The position numbers were made by a program, and so were the translations under genes. The notes under the pieces were generated by a model that had not been told where the DNA came from, ran no database searches, and saw only the letters and a list, made by a program, of their open reading frames with translations. DNA of 64,000 bases from Rhizohabitans arisaemae (GTDB taxonomy: Bacteria > Actinomycetota > Actinomycetes > Streptosporangiales > Streptosporangiaceae). This document shows, piece after piece, positions 1-8,738 of this stretch (the first letter of the stretch is position 1; each line of letters opens with the position of its first letter). The stretch is from positions 1,178,001-1,242,000 of the forward strand of contig NZ_BLRH01000034.1 in assembly GCF_025996515.1 (NCBI RefSeq). The letters are read 5' to 3'.

Positions 1-48
1 GCGGATCTGGCCGAGATCATCGGCGCCACCCGGAAGCCGCCGGCCTGA
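1..48 (+). CDS. C-terminal end of an unidentified protein (partial)
   Basis: The first 16 codons of the window are open in frame 1 and end at a TGA at 46-48, giving the tail ADLAEIIGATRKPPA. The next gene on the other strand ends 24 bases later, so a convergent gene end fits here. The fragment is too short to assign a family, and it could be a chance open frame. Confidence 0.45.
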   Translation, partial: ADLAEIIGATRKPPA

Positions 49-72
49 CCGCCTCTCCCGCGGAAAACCCGG

Positions 73-1194
73 TCAGGCGTCCACGACGACCAGGTCGCGC
101 GGCCGGTTGTTGAGGCGTTCGCCGCCGCTCTCGGTGCAGACCACGATGTCCTCGATCCGCGCGCCGTGCCGCCCGGAGAGGTAGACCCCCGGCTCGACCG
201 AGAACGCCATGCCCGGCTCCAGCCGCCGGGTGTTCCCCGCGACGATGTAGGGGTCCTCGTGGGTCTCCAGGCCGATCCCGTGACCGGTGCGGTGGATGAA
301 GTACTCGCCGAAGCCGGCGTCGGCGATCACCTGGCGCGCCGCGGCGTCCACGGCCTCACAGGTCGTCCCGGGCCGGACCGCCCGGCACGCGGCCTCCTGG
401 GCCCGCCGGAGGACCTCGTAGGAGGCGAGGAAGTCCGCGGGGGGCTCGCCCACCGCATAGGTGCGGGTGGAGTCCGAACAGTAACCGCTCGGCATGGTCC
501 CGCCGATGTCCACGACGATCGGATCCCCGGGCCGGACGACCCGGTCCGACAGCTCGTGGTGCGGGCTCGCCCCGTTCGGACCCGACGCCACGATGACGAA
601 GTCCACGGTCGCGTGCCCGGCGGCGAGGATCGCCTCGGCGATGTCCCGGCCCACCTCGCGCTCGGTCCGCCCGGCCTTGAGGAATCCGGGCACCTGTCGG
701 TGCACGGCGTCGATCGCCGCGCCGGCCTCGCGCAGCGCGGCCACCTCGGGCGCCGATTTCCGTATCCGCAGCTCGCCGAGGACGGTCCCGGCCAGGACCT
801 GCTCGACGCCGGGCATGGCGGCCCGCAGCCGGAGCGACTGCATGGCCCACATCCGGTCGGCCACGCCGACCGCGGCGAGCCCGGGGATCCGCCGGGCGAC
901 GAGCCCGTACGGGTCGTCGGTCTCGTCCCAGGCGAGGAACTCCACGCCGAGGCGGCCGGCCGGCGAGTGCTCGGCGGCGGCCACCTCGAGCCGGGGCACG
1001 ACCAGGAACGGCTCGCCGGCCGCCGGGACGACCAGGCAGGTGAGCCGTTCGAGCGGGACGGCGTCGTAGCCGGTCACGTAGCGGAGATCGGGTCCGGGTG
1101 TCAGCAGCAGGGCGCCGAGCCCGGCGGCCCGGACCGCCTCGCGGGCGCGGTCGAGCCGGATGGCCGGATACAGGTCCGAGGACACGTCGTTCAC
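73..1194 (-). CDS. M24 family metallopeptidase (Xaa-Pro dipeptidase-like)
   Basis: A 373-residue cytoplasmic peptidase of the creatinase/aminopeptidase P fold, expected to cleave Xaa-Pro bonds using two divalent metals. The N-terminal half is the creatinase-like domain. The C-terminal half carries the metal ligands: the Asp in VDIGG, the Asp in SDSTRTY, the His in HGIGLETHE, and the two Glu in VEPGVYL and ARIEDIV. Length is normal for the PepQ/PepE group. The start is GTG at 1194, with a TAGATT hexamer six bases upstream and no Shine-Dalgarno, so the message is probably leaderless. It diverges from the exonuclease gene, the same arrangement as Rv2089c/Rv2090 in M. tuberculosis. Exact substrate is not known. 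Confidence 0.9.
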   Translation of the reverse strand: MNDVSSDLYPAIRLDRAREAVRAAGLGALLLTPGPDLRYVTGYDAVPLERLTCLVVPAAGEPFLVVPRLEVAAAEHSPAGRLGVEFLAWDETDDPYGLVARRIPGLAAVGVADRMWAMQSLRLRAAMPGVEQVLAGTVLGELRIRKSAPEVAALREAGAAIDAVHRQVPGFLKAGRTEREVGRDIAEAILAAGHATVDFVIVASGPNGASPHHELSDRVVRPGDPIVVDIGGTMPSGYCSDSTRTYAVGEPPADFLASYEVLRRAQEAACRAVRPGTTCEAVDAAARQVIADAGFGEYFIHRTGHGIGLETHEDPYIVAGNTRRLEPGMAFSVEPGVYLSGRHGARIEDIVVCTESGGERLNNRPRDLVVVDA

Positions 1195-1200
1195 CCCGAC

Positions 1201-1206
1201 AATCTA
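1201..1206 (-). promoter_or_regulatory. -10 element of the M24 peptidase gene (leaderless type)
   Basis: TAGATT on the minus strand, separated by six bases (GTCGGG) from the GTG start. This fits the actinobacterial TANNNT box with transcription beginning at or next to the start codon. No good -35 is visible. A TACCCT on the plus strand (1205-1210) overlaps it and could serve the divergent exonuclease gene. Confidence 0.55.
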
Positions 1207-1253
1207 CCCTCCGCCTCGCCCGGGCACCCGGCTCCGGATGCCAGGATGGCTCC

Positions 1254-2156
1254 ATGTCCAGGCTGATGCTTCTCGACACCCCGTCCCTCTACTTCCGCGC
1301 GTTCTTCGGCGTCCCCGAATCGGTGACCGCGCCCGACGGCACGCCGGTCAACGCCGTCCGCGGGCTCATCGACATGATCGCGACGCTGGTGCGCACCCAC
1401 GCGCCCGACCGGATGGTGGCCACGATGGACGCCGACTGGCGGCCGGGGTTCCGGGTACGGGCGCTGCCGTCGTACAAGGCGCACCGGGTCCAGCCGGACG
1501 GGGGCGACCAGGTCCCCGACACCCTGTCCCCCCAGGTGCCCGTCATCGAGGAGGTCCTGGACGCGCTCGGGATCGCCCGGGTCGGGGTGGCCGGATACGA
1601 GGCCGACGACGTGATCGGGACGTACACGGCCCGGGCCGACGGCGCCGTGGACATCGTCACCGGCGACCGGGACCTGTTCCAGCTCGTGGACGACGCGGGG
1701 CCGGTCCGGGTCCTGTACACCGCCAAGGGGATCAGGAACCTGGAGATCGTCGACGAGGCCCGGGTGACCGAGCGCTACGGCATCCCCGGACGGGCCTACG
1801 CCGAGTACGCGGTGCTGCGCGGCGACCCCAGCGACGGGCTGCCCGGGGTCTCCGGGGTCGGCGACAAGACGGCCGCCGCGCTCATCACCCGATTCGGCTC
1901 GGTCGACGCCGTGCGCCGGGCCGCCGAGGCCGGGCGCCGGGACGGCTTCCCGCCCGGCAGCCTCGCCAAGATCAACGCGGCCGGCGACTACCTCGACCGC
2001 GCCCCCGGGGTCGTCCACGTCGCCCTGGACGTCCCGCTGCCCGCCGTCGACGTCGCCCTGCCCGGCAAACCCCGCGACCCCGAGCGCCTGGCCGACCTGG
2101 CCGGCCGCTGGGGGCTCGAAAGCCCCCTCGGCCGCCTCCTGGCCGTCCTGTCCTGA
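1254..2156 (+). CDS. 5'-3' exonuclease (PolI N-terminal / FEN-like)
   Basis: A 300-residue stand-alone flap/5'-3' exonuclease related to the N-terminal domain of DNA polymerase I, expected to trim 5' flaps or RNA primers. Metal-binding acidic clusters are visible: the opening DTPSLYFRAFF, the YEADDVIGTY motif and VTGDRDLFQLV. The helix-three-turn-helix DNA-binding motif follows as GLPGVSGVGDKTAAALI. The start is ATG 1254 because MSRLMLLDTP aligns with the family N-terminus and a GGAT lies just upstream; longer upstream frames are GC-rich shadow. It is convergent with helY across a perfect hairpin. Confidence 0.9.
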   Translation: MSRLMLLDTPSLYFRAFFGVPESVTAPDGTPVNAVRGLIDMIATLVRTHAPDRMVATMDADWRPGFRVRALPSYKAHRVQPDGGDQVPDTLSPQVPVIEEVLDALGIARVGVAGYEADDVIGTYTARADGAVDIVTGDRDLFQLVDDAGPVRVLYTAKGIRNLEIVDEARVTERYGIPGRAYAEYAVLRGDPSDGLPGVSGVGDKTAAALITRFGSVDAVRRAAEAGRRDGFPPGSLAKINAAGDYLDRAPGVVHVALDVPLPAVDVALPGKPRDPERLADLAGRWGLESPLGRLLAVLS

Positions 2157-2178
2157 CCTCGCCGCAGGCCCGGCCCCC

Positions 2179-2203
2179 GCGACCGCGGGAGTCCCGCGGT
2201 CGC
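2179..2203. terminator. Bidirectional terminator-like hairpin
   Basis: A perfect inverted repeat: GCGACCGCGGGA, one G, then TCCCGCGGTCGC. It lies between the stop of the exonuclease gene and the stop of the convergent helY. No T-tract follows, as is usual for GC-rich actinobacteria. Confidence 0.7.
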
Positions 2204-2205
2204 GG

Positions 2206-4929
2206 TCAGGTGATCGACGAGTAGGCCACCACGCCGCGCTTGAACGCGGCCATCGCCTTGCGCGCGGTCTCCCGCACCTCCTCGTCCGTCGCGGCCGCGG
2301 TGATCTGGTCGAGCAGGTCGAGCAGCTGCTTGGCCGCCCGGACGAAGTCACCCGCCGCCAGGTCGGCCTCGGTCAGCACCGCGTCGAGGCTGTGCCCCTT
2401 CGCCCACCGGTAGGCGACCCGGGCGAACCCGAAGTCGGGCTCGCGCAGGAACGCCAGCCCGTGGTCCTTCTCGACCTCGTCCAGCTCGTTCCAGAGCCGG
2501 ACCATCGCCGCCATCGCGTTCTGCGCCCCTCCCGCCAGGGCGTGCGGCGGCCGGTCGTCGTCGGCGGCGCGCGACTCGTACACCAGCGCCGAGACGCAGG
2601 CGGCCAGCTCGGCCGGGTCCAGCCCGCGCCACACACCTTCCCGCAGGCATTCGGCGGTGAGCAGGTCGAGCTCGGTGTAGAGCTTGGCCAGTCGGCGGCC
2701 CCGTTCGGTCACGGTCTCCCCGTCGAGGTAGCCCAGCTCCTCCAGCAGGCCGCAGACCCGGTCGAAGGTCCGGGAGATGACGTTGGACCTGCTCTCCACC
2801 CGCTTCTCCAGCCCCTCGGTCTCCCGCAGCAGCCTGAAGTAGCGCTCGGCCCACCTGGCGTGGTCCTCACGGTCGTCGCACCCGTGGCAGGGGTGCTGCC
2901 GGATCCGGCGGCGGAACTCGGCGACCCCCTCGTCCTCCGCGGTGTGATCCCGCACCCTCGGCGGCTTCCCCAGGTCCCGCCCGGCCAGCTTGGCGTGGAG
3001 GCCGGCCACCAGGTCGGCGCGAGAACGCGGCGAGCGGGCGTTGAACGTCTTGGGGATCCGGAGCCGCTCGACCGGCTCCACCGGCACCGGGAAGTCCGTC
3101 GGCGGCAGCCGCTTCACCTGGCGGCCCTCGGTGAGGACCAGCGGCGACGGGCCCTCGCCCCGGCCGGTGACCCCGGGGTCGAGGACGACGGCGAGCCCCG
3201 CCCGCCGACCGCCCGGCACCCGGATCACATCGCCCGGCCGCAGCCGCTCCAGCGACCGGAGGGCCTCGGCGCGGCGGGCCGCGCCACGCTGCCGGGAGAG
3301 CTCGGACTCCCGATCGGACAGGGCACGGCGCAGCGCGGCGTACTCGGGGAAGTCCCCGAGGTGGCAGGTCATCGCCTCCCGGTAGCCCTCCAGTCCCTCC
3401 CGGGACCGCCGGACCTGCCGGGCGAGCCCGACCACCGCGCGGTCCGCCTGGAACTGGGCGAAGGACGCCTCCAGCAGGCGCCTGGCCCGCTCCCGGCCCA
3501 CCTGGCCGACGAGGTTGACCGCCATGTTGTAGGAGGGGCGGAAACTGGACCGCAGCGGGTAGGTCCGGGTGCTGGCCAGACCGGCCACCGACAGCGGGTC
3601 CACCCCCGGCTGCCAGATCACCACCGCGTGGCCTTCGACGTCGATGCCGCGCCGCCCCGCCCGTCCGGTGAGCTGGGTGTACTCCCCCGGGGTCAGGTCG
3701 GCGTGCGTCTCGCCGTTCCACTTGTCCAGTTTCTCGATGACCACGGTCCGGGCCGGCATGTTGATGCCGAGGGCGAGGGTCTCGGTGGCGAACACCGCCC
3801 GGACCAGCCCGCGGACGAAGAGTTCCTCCACGACCTCCTTGAAGGTCGGGAGCATCCCCGCGTGGTGGGCGGCGATGCCCCGCTCCAGCCCGTCCCGCCA
3901 CGAGAGGTAGCCGAGGACGGTGAGATCCTCGTCCGGCAGGTGCGCGCAGCGCTCGTCGACGATCTTACGGATCTCCCTCCCCTCGGACTCGGAGGTGAGC
4001 CGCAGCCCGGTGTACAGGCACTGCTGGACGGCGGCGTCACAGCCCGCCCGGGAGAAGATGAAGGTGATGGCCGGGAGAAGCCCCTCGGCGTCCAGTTTCT
4101 CGGTCACGTCCGCACGGCTGGGGGCGACGAAGCGCCGGGGGCGGCTGTAGCCGCGCTTCAGACGGGCGTGACGCCGCGCCTGGGCCTCGCGCATCTCGTC
4201 CCGGGATATCCGCATCAGATCGGGGTTGAGACGCCGTGATTCGTCCTCCTCGTCGACGAAGAGGTCGAAGATCCGGTTGCCGACCAGCATGTGCTGCCAG
4301 AGCGGGACGGGACGGTGCTCGTCCACGATGACCGTGGTCTCCCCGCGGACCTCGCCGAGCCACTCCCCGAACTCCTCGGCGTTGCTCACCGTCGCCGAGA
4401 GCGCGACCAGGCGCACCGACTCCGGCAGGTGGATGATGACCTCCTCCCACACCGCGCCGCGAAACCGGTCCGCGAGGTAGTGCACCTCGTCCATCACGAC
4501 GTAGCCGAGCCCGCCGAGGGTGGCCGAGCCGGCGTAGAGCATGTTCCGCAGGACCTCGGTCGTCATGACGACGACGGGCGCCTCCCCGTTGACGCTGTTG
4601 TCCCCGGTGAGCAGGCCGACTTTCTTGGCACCGTAGCGTTTGACCAGGTCGTTGTACTTCTGATTGGACAGGGCCTTGATCGGGGTGGTGTAGAAGCACT
4701 TGCGGCCCTCTTCCAGGGCGAGGTGTACGGCGAACTCGCCGACCACCGTCTTGCCCGAGCCGGTGGGGGCGGCCACGAGCACACCGTCCCCCGCCTCCAG
4801 CGCCCTGCAGGCATCGATCTGGAACTCGTCGAAGTCAAAGTCGTACAACGTACGGAAGGAGCGTAACGCCGTGCCGTTGTCCCTCAGCTGACTACGAAAA
4901 GCGGCATACCGCTGAGCGGGCGTCGTCAT
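2206..4929 (-). CDS. helY: Ski2/Mtr4-type superfamily 2 helicase HelY
   Basis: A 907-residue ATP-dependent DExH helicase of the Ski2/Mtr4 group, HelY in mycobacteria. Walker A is APTGSGKT (residues 54-61). The motif II box is DEVH in VMDEVHYLADRFRG, motif III is ALSATV, and motif VI is QLTGRAGRRG. The C-terminal DSHCT-like region runs to the end. Its role in bacteria is poorly defined; RNA or DNA unwinding is inferred from the family. ATG 4929 gives the expected N-terminus MTTPAQRYAAF; the GGAGG lies only one base before it, and a TAGGCT box eight bases upstream suggests a leaderless or near-leaderless message. It follows tatC in the order seen across actinobacteria. Confidence 0.92.
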   Translation of the reverse strand: MTTPAQRYAAFRSQLRDNGTALRSFRTLYDFDFDEFQIDACRALEAGDGVLVAAPTGSGKTVVGEFAVHLALEEGRKCFYTTPIKALSNQKYNDLVKRYGAKKVGLLTGDNSVNGEAPVVVMTTEVLRNMLYAGSATLGGLGYVVMDEVHYLADRFRGAVWEEVIIHLPESVRLVALSATVSNAEEFGEWLGEVRGETTVIVDEHRPVPLWQHMLVGNRIFDLFVDEEDESRRLNPDLMRISRDEMREAQARRHARLKRGYSRPRRFVAPSRADVTEKLDAEGLLPAITFIFSRAGCDAAVQQCLYTGLRLTSESEGREIRKIVDERCAHLPDEDLTVLGYLSWRDGLERGIAAHHAGMLPTFKEVVEELFVRGLVRAVFATETLALGINMPARTVVIEKLDKWNGETHADLTPGEYTQLTGRAGRRGIDVEGHAVVIWQPGVDPLSVAGLASTRTYPLRSSFRPSYNMAVNLVGQVGRERARRLLEASFAQFQADRAVVGLARQVRRSREGLEGYREAMTCHLGDFPEYAALRRALSDRESELSRQRGAARRAEALRSLERLRPGDVIRVPGGRRAGLAVVLDPGVTGRGEGPSPLVLTEGRQVKRLPPTDFPVPVEPVERLRIPKTFNARSPRSRADLVAGLHAKLAGRDLGKPPRVRDHTAEDEGVAEFRRRIRQHPCHGCDDREDHARWAERYFRLLRETEGLEKRVESRSNVISRTFDRVCGLLEELGYLDGETVTERGRRLAKLYTELDLLTAECLREGVWRGLDPAELAACVSALVYESRAADDDRPPHALAGGAQNAMAAMVRLWNELDEVEKDHGLAFLREPDFGFARVAYRWAKGHSLDAVLTEADLAAGDFVRAAKQLLDLLDQITAAATDEEVRETARKAMAAFKRGVVAYSSIT

Positions 4930-4937
4930 ACCTCCGC

Positions 4938-4943
4938 AGCCTA
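4938..4943 (-). promoter_or_regulatory. Candidate -10 element of helY
   Basis: TAGGCT on the minus strand, eight bases before the ATG. The only purine-rich Shine-Dalgarno-like stretch (GGAGG) is too close to the ATG to be used, which favours a leaderless start. Confidence 0.4.
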
Positions 4944-5232
4944 CCCAGCACCGAAGGGTGTTCCAGATCTCGGCCGGTCCGTCCTTCCCCCGGTGGCGCG
5001 GGTCAGGGGGTCTCCGAGCCCGCGAAGCCGGTACGGCGCCCGCGCGGAACGGCCCGTCGCCTGGCCCGGCCGCCGTACCCGACGAGGACTTCGCCTTTAC
5101 GGCGTAGATCAAAGGCTGGGGACATCTCGCTCCGATGGCGACGGATCCTCCCTGCCGGGCAGGAGACGTCCCGGAGAAGCGGTCACTCGACGGCTGCGGC
5201 TTCTGCGAAGAGCTGCACGGTCCACGACGGTA

Positions 5233-5268
5233 CGGTTCGGGTCCCGTCAGGCCACGTCACCCGAACCG
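5233..5268 (-). terminator. Hairpin downstream of tatC
   Basis: Ten-base arms CGGTTCGGGT and ACCCGAACCG separated by 16 bases, starting 15 bases before the tatC stop codon side on the minus strand. This probably ends the pafBC-tatAC transcript. Confidence 0.65.
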
Positions 5269-5282
5269 GCTGAGTCACGCCT

Positions 5283-6164
5283 CTAACGCCTGTCGACCTC
5301 GAGATCGTCGAGTGGGGCGGGCGTCGGGTCGAGCGGGGAGATCGCGTCGTCGTCGAGGTGCTCGAAGTTCTCGCTGTGCCTGCTGCGCCGGCGGTCGTTG
5401 AGGAACATGAACCCCTCCGCCGCGGCGAACAGCAGGATCATCGGGAAGGCCAGCACAAGCATGGTGAACGGATCGCCGGTGGGTGTGGCGACGGCACCGA
5501 GGACGAACATCCCGAAGATCACGGCACGGCGGTGCTTCTTCACCATGGCGTGCGAAACGACGCCGATCACATTGAGGAAGACGAGCAGGAGCGGAAGCTC
5601 GAACGAGATTCCGAAGATGAGCAGCATCACGATCGCGAACGAGAGGTACTCGTCGATGTCGATCGCTGCCACCACATTGTCGGGAAGGAACCCGAACATG
5701 ATGGTGAGGCTCGGCACCATGATCAGGTAGGCCAGGGCGGTACCGGCGAAGAACAGCGGGACGCCGATGGCCAGGAAGGAGACCGTGTACCGCTTCTCAT
5801 TCCGGTAGAGACCGGGGGTGACGAACGCCCAGATCTGATAGAGCCACCAGGGGGAGGAGGCCACCACGGCGAACAGCGCCGCCACCTTGAGGTTCAGGAA
5901 GAACGACTGGAACACAGCGCGGACGGTCAGGGAGCACTCCCCGGTCAGCGTTCTGGCGGCGGGAACCTCGCAGTAGGGGTCGGTGACGAACGCCCAGATC
6001 GGGTCGAAGTAGATGTAACCCAGGATCATGCCCGCCACCAGGCCCAGCATGGCTTTGACCAGCCGGTTGCGCAGCTCGCGCAGGTGCTCCATCAACGGCA
6101 TCCGGCCGTCGTTGTTCTCCTTGCGTTCGCTCGTGGCGGAGCGCGATCGCTTCAGCAACGGCAT
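5283..6164 (-). CDS. tatC: Sec-independent translocase subunit TatC
   Basis: A 293-residue membrane protein with six predicted transmembrane segments, the receptor of the twin-arginine export pathway that binds RR signal peptides and recruits TatA. The signature N-terminus MPLMEHLRELRNRLVKA is present, followed by the conserved first periplasmic loop. The start ATG 6164 gives MPLLKRSRS, with the basic cytoplasmic N-tail typical of the family. The C-terminal tail is charged and acidic. It lies 43 bases after tatA in the order pafB-pafC-small protein-tatA-tatC-helY. Confidence 0.95.
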   Translation of the reverse strand: MPLLKRSRSATSERKENNDGRMPLMEHLRELRNRLVKAMLGLVAGMILGYIYFDPIWAFVTDPYCEVPAARTLTGECSLTVRAVFQSFFLNLKVAALFAVVASSPWWLYQIWAFVTPGLYRNEKRYTVSFLAIGVPLFFAGTALAYLIMVPSLTIMFGFLPDNVVAAIDIDEYLSFAIVMLLIFGISFELPLLLVFLNVIGVVSHAMVKKHRRAVIFGMFVLGAVATPTGDPFTMLVLAFPMILLFAAAEGFMFLNDRRRSRHSENFEHLDDDAISPLDPTPAPLDDLEVDRR

Positions 6165-6207
6165 GGCGGCGTCCTGGGGTCGAAGCGGGGGATCGGGTCG
6201 GCGGGAC

Positions 6208-6534
6208 TCAGACGGGCTTGGCGTCCCGCTGCGTGTCCACCACGGGCGCCGGGGCGGCGACCGGGGTCTGCTGCACCGCCGGAGCGGGCTGCACCGGGGC
6301 CGCGGTGGCCTGGATGGCGGGGGCGACCGGCTGCTGCGGCTGGGCGGCGTAGGGCGCCTGCTGAGCCGGGTAGGCCTGGTGCTTGTCGTCGTCGGCGAGG
6401 CCCTTGGTCTCCGCCTTGAAGATCCGCATGGAGCGTCCCAGCCCACGCGCCATCTCCGGCAGCTTCTTCGCACCGAACAGCAGTATCAGGATGAGCCCGA
6501 TAATGAGCAGTTCGGGGACTCCGAGATTAGGCAT
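6208..6534 (-). CDS. tatA: Twin-arginine translocase subunit TatA
   Basis: A 108-residue TatA/E protein that oligomerises to form the export path. It has one N-terminal membrane helix (about residues 5-21, [14 protein letters not shown]), the hinge [21 protein letters not shown] and an amphipathic helix. The long Ala/Pro/Gln-rich C-terminal tail is characteristic of actinobacterial TatA. The ATG at 6534 has AAGGA six bases upstream. Confidence 0.95.
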   Translation of the reverse strand: MPNLGVPELLIIGLILILLFGAKKLPEMARGLGRSMRIFKAETKGLADDDKHQAYPAQQAPYAAQPQQPVAPAIQATAAPVQPAPAVQQTPVAAPAPVVDTQRDAKPV

Positions 6535-6558
6535 AACACATCCTTAACCCAAACAGTG

Positions 6559-6786
6559 TTACCTCAGTGTCGATCGTACGCTGCCCAGGCCACCGTCTGT
6601 CTCCTGGCGGCGCCGCAACACATGGATTCGCTCCTGAAGCGTAACCCCCGCCGGCCCAAGCCGAGAACCCGCGAGCTCCACCTCGCGGGCGAGGTCGCGC
6701 CCGGCGGCCAGAACCCGGGCGGCGAAAAAGCCCATCAGCCCGAGTCCGGCCGCGCCGAGCGCCACCGACAATCCGATCCAGAGCAT
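6559..6786 (-). CDS. Small single-pass membrane protein, unknown function
   Basis: A 75-residue protein with one hydrophobic N-terminal helix (about residues 2-28, LWIGLSVALGAAGLGLMGFF) followed by a charged, probably helical cytoplasmic region rich in Arg and Glu. It begins nine bases after pafC and ends 24 bases before tatA on the same strand, so it is almost certainly in the same transcript. I do not recognise a family. Its topology resembles TatB-like or DUF948-like proteins, but it lacks the TatA/B hinge Gly-Pro pattern. A Tat accessory role is only a guess. Confidence 0.75.
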   Translation of the reverse strand: MLWIGLSVALGAAGLGLMGFFAARVLAAGRDLAREVELAGSRLGPAGVTLQERIHVLRRRQETDGGLGSVRSTLR

Positions 6787-6795
6787 GCGGCGACC

Positions 6796-7758
6796 CTACC
6801 GCCCCGCGGCGATCTCGTAGCGGGCGAGCGCGGCGGAGGCGTCGGCCCGGACCCGCTCGGCGACCGACTCAGGGGAGACCACCCTGCCGGTGTCCCCGAG
6901 CCTGAGCCCGAGCCGGACCGTCCACGCCGGATCCCGGGCGACCAAGGTAACCCGGAGCCGGCCCTCGCCGAGCTCCACGACCTCCTCGCAGGGGTAGTAC
7001 TCCGCCACCCAGCGGCCGGCCGCGGTGAGCTCGAACACCACCCGGGTGTCGTCGGCCGCCGGGCGGAACAGGCCCGCGCCCGGCTCCAGCGGCTCGGCGT
7101 CCGGCGGCGGCTCGGAGGGCAGGTCGAGCACCGTGGCCGACTTGATCCGATCCAGGCGGAACAGCCGGACGCCCTCCGCCCGGCGGCACCAGCCCTCCAG
7201 ATACGAGCGGCCGTCCGCCAGCAGGACCCGCATCGGGTCGACGTCCCGCTCGGTGGTCTCGTCCCGGACGGGGACGTAGTAGCGCAGCCGTAGCCGCCTG
7301 CCCTCGCGCAGCGCCGTCTGGACGTCGGCGAGGGCGTCCGGGGTGGCCTCCAGCTCCACGCTGACCTGGCTGCTGACGGAGGCCACCGCGTCGCCGGCCG
7401 CGGTCTCCAGCTTGGCGATGACCCGGGAGAGCGCGTCCCGGTCCTCGATCTCGGGCAGCTCGGCGAGCATGCGCAGCGCCACCAGGAGCGCGCTCGCCTC
7501 GTCCACGGCGAGCCGGAGCGGACGGGCGATGGTGTCCGCGTTGGAGACGATGATCTCGTCCCCGTCCCAGGAGACGTCGATCAGGTCCCCGGGGGTGTGG
7601 CCGGGCAGACCGCACATCCAGACCAGCTGCAGGTCGTCGATGAGCTGCTTCTCGCTCAAGCCGAACGTCTGGGCCACCTCGCCGACCGGCATCCCCGGCC
7701 GGGCCAGCAGATAGGGGACGAGGGTCAGCAGGCGCGGGAGCCGCGAAGCCGTACTCAC
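6796..7758 (-). CDS. pafC: WYL-domain transcription factor PafC
   Basis: A 320-residue regulator with an N-terminal winged helix (RLPRLLTLVPYLLARPG to about residue 60), a central WYL domain (about 140-220, with RLRYYVPVRDE and SYLEGWCRRAEG) and a C-terminal WCX extension. With PafB it forms the PafBC activator of the LexA/RecA-independent DNA-damage response, with the WYL domain sensing single-stranded DNA. The start is GTG 7758, which overlaps the pafB stop by four bases (GTGA), so the two are translationally coupled. PafB and PafC are separate proteins here rather than fused. Confidence 0.92.
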   Translation of the reverse strand: MSTASRLPRLLTLVPYLLARPGMPVGEVAQTFGLSEKQLIDDLQLVWMCGLPGHTPGDLIDVSWDGDEIIVSNADTIARPLRLAVDEASALLVALRMLAELPEIEDRDALSRVIAKLETAAGDAVASVSSQVSVELEATPDALADVQTALREGRRLRLRYYVPVRDETTERDVDPMRVLLADGRSYLEGWCRRAEGVRLFRLDRIKSATVLDLPSEPPPDAEPLEPGAGLFRPAADDTRVVFELTAAGRWVAEYYPCEEVVELGEGRLRVTLVARDPAWTVRLGLRLGDTGRVVSPESVAERVRADASAALARYEIAAGR

Positions 7759-8699
7759 GCCAGCACCCCCTTCAGGCGGCGGATCACCGCGTCGCGGGCG
7801 TCGGCCGGCTCCAGCACCTCCGCGTCGGGCCCGAACCCGACGACGTATCCGGCGAACCACTCCAGGCCCGCGAAGACCATCTCCACCTCATCCCATCCGT
7901 CCGTCCCGGGCCGCACCGCCCGCGCCGCGTGCCGCAACCCCTCACAGGTGCCCGTCCGCACCCGGACCACGGCCCGCCGCTCGACCGGGGTCACGTCCAC
8001 CCGGATCACCATCGACCGCAGATCCACGTCGCCCGGGACCGTCACGCTCCCGGCCGGCCCGGCGGTCGCCACCGCCCCGCTGATCCGGCTCAGCCGGAAC
8101 ACCCGGGCCTCCCGGCGGTCGCGGTCGTGCCCCACCACGTACCACCGGCCGCGGCGGCTCAGCACCCCCCACGGCTCCAGGGTGCGGGTCCGCACGCTCT
8201 GCTGACCGGCGCCCCGGTAGTCGAACCGCACCGGCCTGCGCTCCCGCACGGCCTTCCACAGGTCGGGGAAGGCCGGGTCCGGGGTGTCCACCCGCACCTC
8301 CAGCGGGCCGGTGGCCGCCTCCTCGGTCTCCACGCCCCCCGCGCGCAGCTTGAGCAGGGCGCCGCTGGCCGCCTCCGCCAGGTTCGCCCGCTGCCAGACC
8401 TGGGCGGCCAGACCGAGGACGGCCGCCTCGTCCGGCTCCAGGGAGATCTCCGGAAGCTCGTACGCCTGCCGGGGGATGCGATACCCCACCTCGTCGTCCC
8501 AGGGGTCGGTCCCCACCTCCACGGGCACCCCGAGCTCGCGCAGCTCGACCTTGTCGCGCTCGAACATGCGCTGGAACGCCTCGTCCCCCTCGGGGTAGCC
8601 GGGGACGGCGCGTCGGATCTGCTCGGCGGTCAGATGCCGCCGTGTGGCGAGCAGGCAGATCACCAGGTTCAGTAACCGCTCGGTCTTCCGGCGCGACAT
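7755..8699 (-). CDS. pafB: WYL-domain transcription factor PafB
   Basis: A 314-residue partner of PafC. It has an N-terminal HTH (ERLLNLVICLLATRRHLTAEQIRR), a WYL core (RRPVRFDYRGAG and RRGRWYVVGHDRDR) and a WCX domain. The ATG at 8699 is preceded by AGGAGGAAGGG. The gene diverges from the DUF3866 gene with only 39 bases between start codons, so the two promoters overlap; a TAGCGT box on the minus strand (8724-8729) could be the pafB -10. Confidence 0.92.
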   Translation of the reverse strand: MSRRKTERLLNLVICLLATRRHLTAEQIRRAVPGYPEGDEAFQRMFERDKVELRELGVPVEVGTDPWDDEVGYRIPRQAYELPEISLEPDEAAVLGLAAQVWQRANLAEAASGALLKLRAGGVETEEAATGPLEVRVDTPDPAFPDLWKAVRERRPVRFDYRGAGQQSVRTRTLEPWGVLSRRGRWYVVGHDRDRREARVFRLSRISGAVATAGPAGSVTVPGDVDLRSMVIRVDVTPVERRAVVRVRTGTCEGLRHAARAVRPGTDGWDEVEMVFAGLEWFAGYVVGFGPDAEVLEPADARDAVIRRLKGVLA

Positions 8700-8726
8700 C
8701 GGTATCCCTTCCTCCTGTGGTGACGC

Positions 8727-8732
8727 TACCCT
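8727..8732 (+). promoter_or_regulatory. -10 element of the DUF3866 gene (leaderless type)
   Basis: TACCCT followed by six bases (GCCCAC) and the GTG start at 8739. No ribosome-binding site lies in this short gap. It overlaps a possible pafB -10 on the other strand. Confidence 0.6.
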
Positions 8733-8738
8733 GCCCAC

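Larger units (their letters stand above)
4930..5282. other. Intergenic region between helY and tatC
   Basis: About 350 bases without a convincing gene. It holds the presumed tatC terminator hairpin (5233-5268) and the helY promoter box (4938-4943). Plus-strand open frames here are arginine-rich and look like GC shadow. The separation means helY is probably not simply co-transcribed with tatAC. Confidence 0.6.

Noticed and set aside
166-1266. Long open frame on the plus strand opposite the M24 peptidase gene
   Set aside because: Composition is Arg/Pro/Gly/His-rich shadow of the real gene on the other strand, with no ribosome-binding site or family motif.
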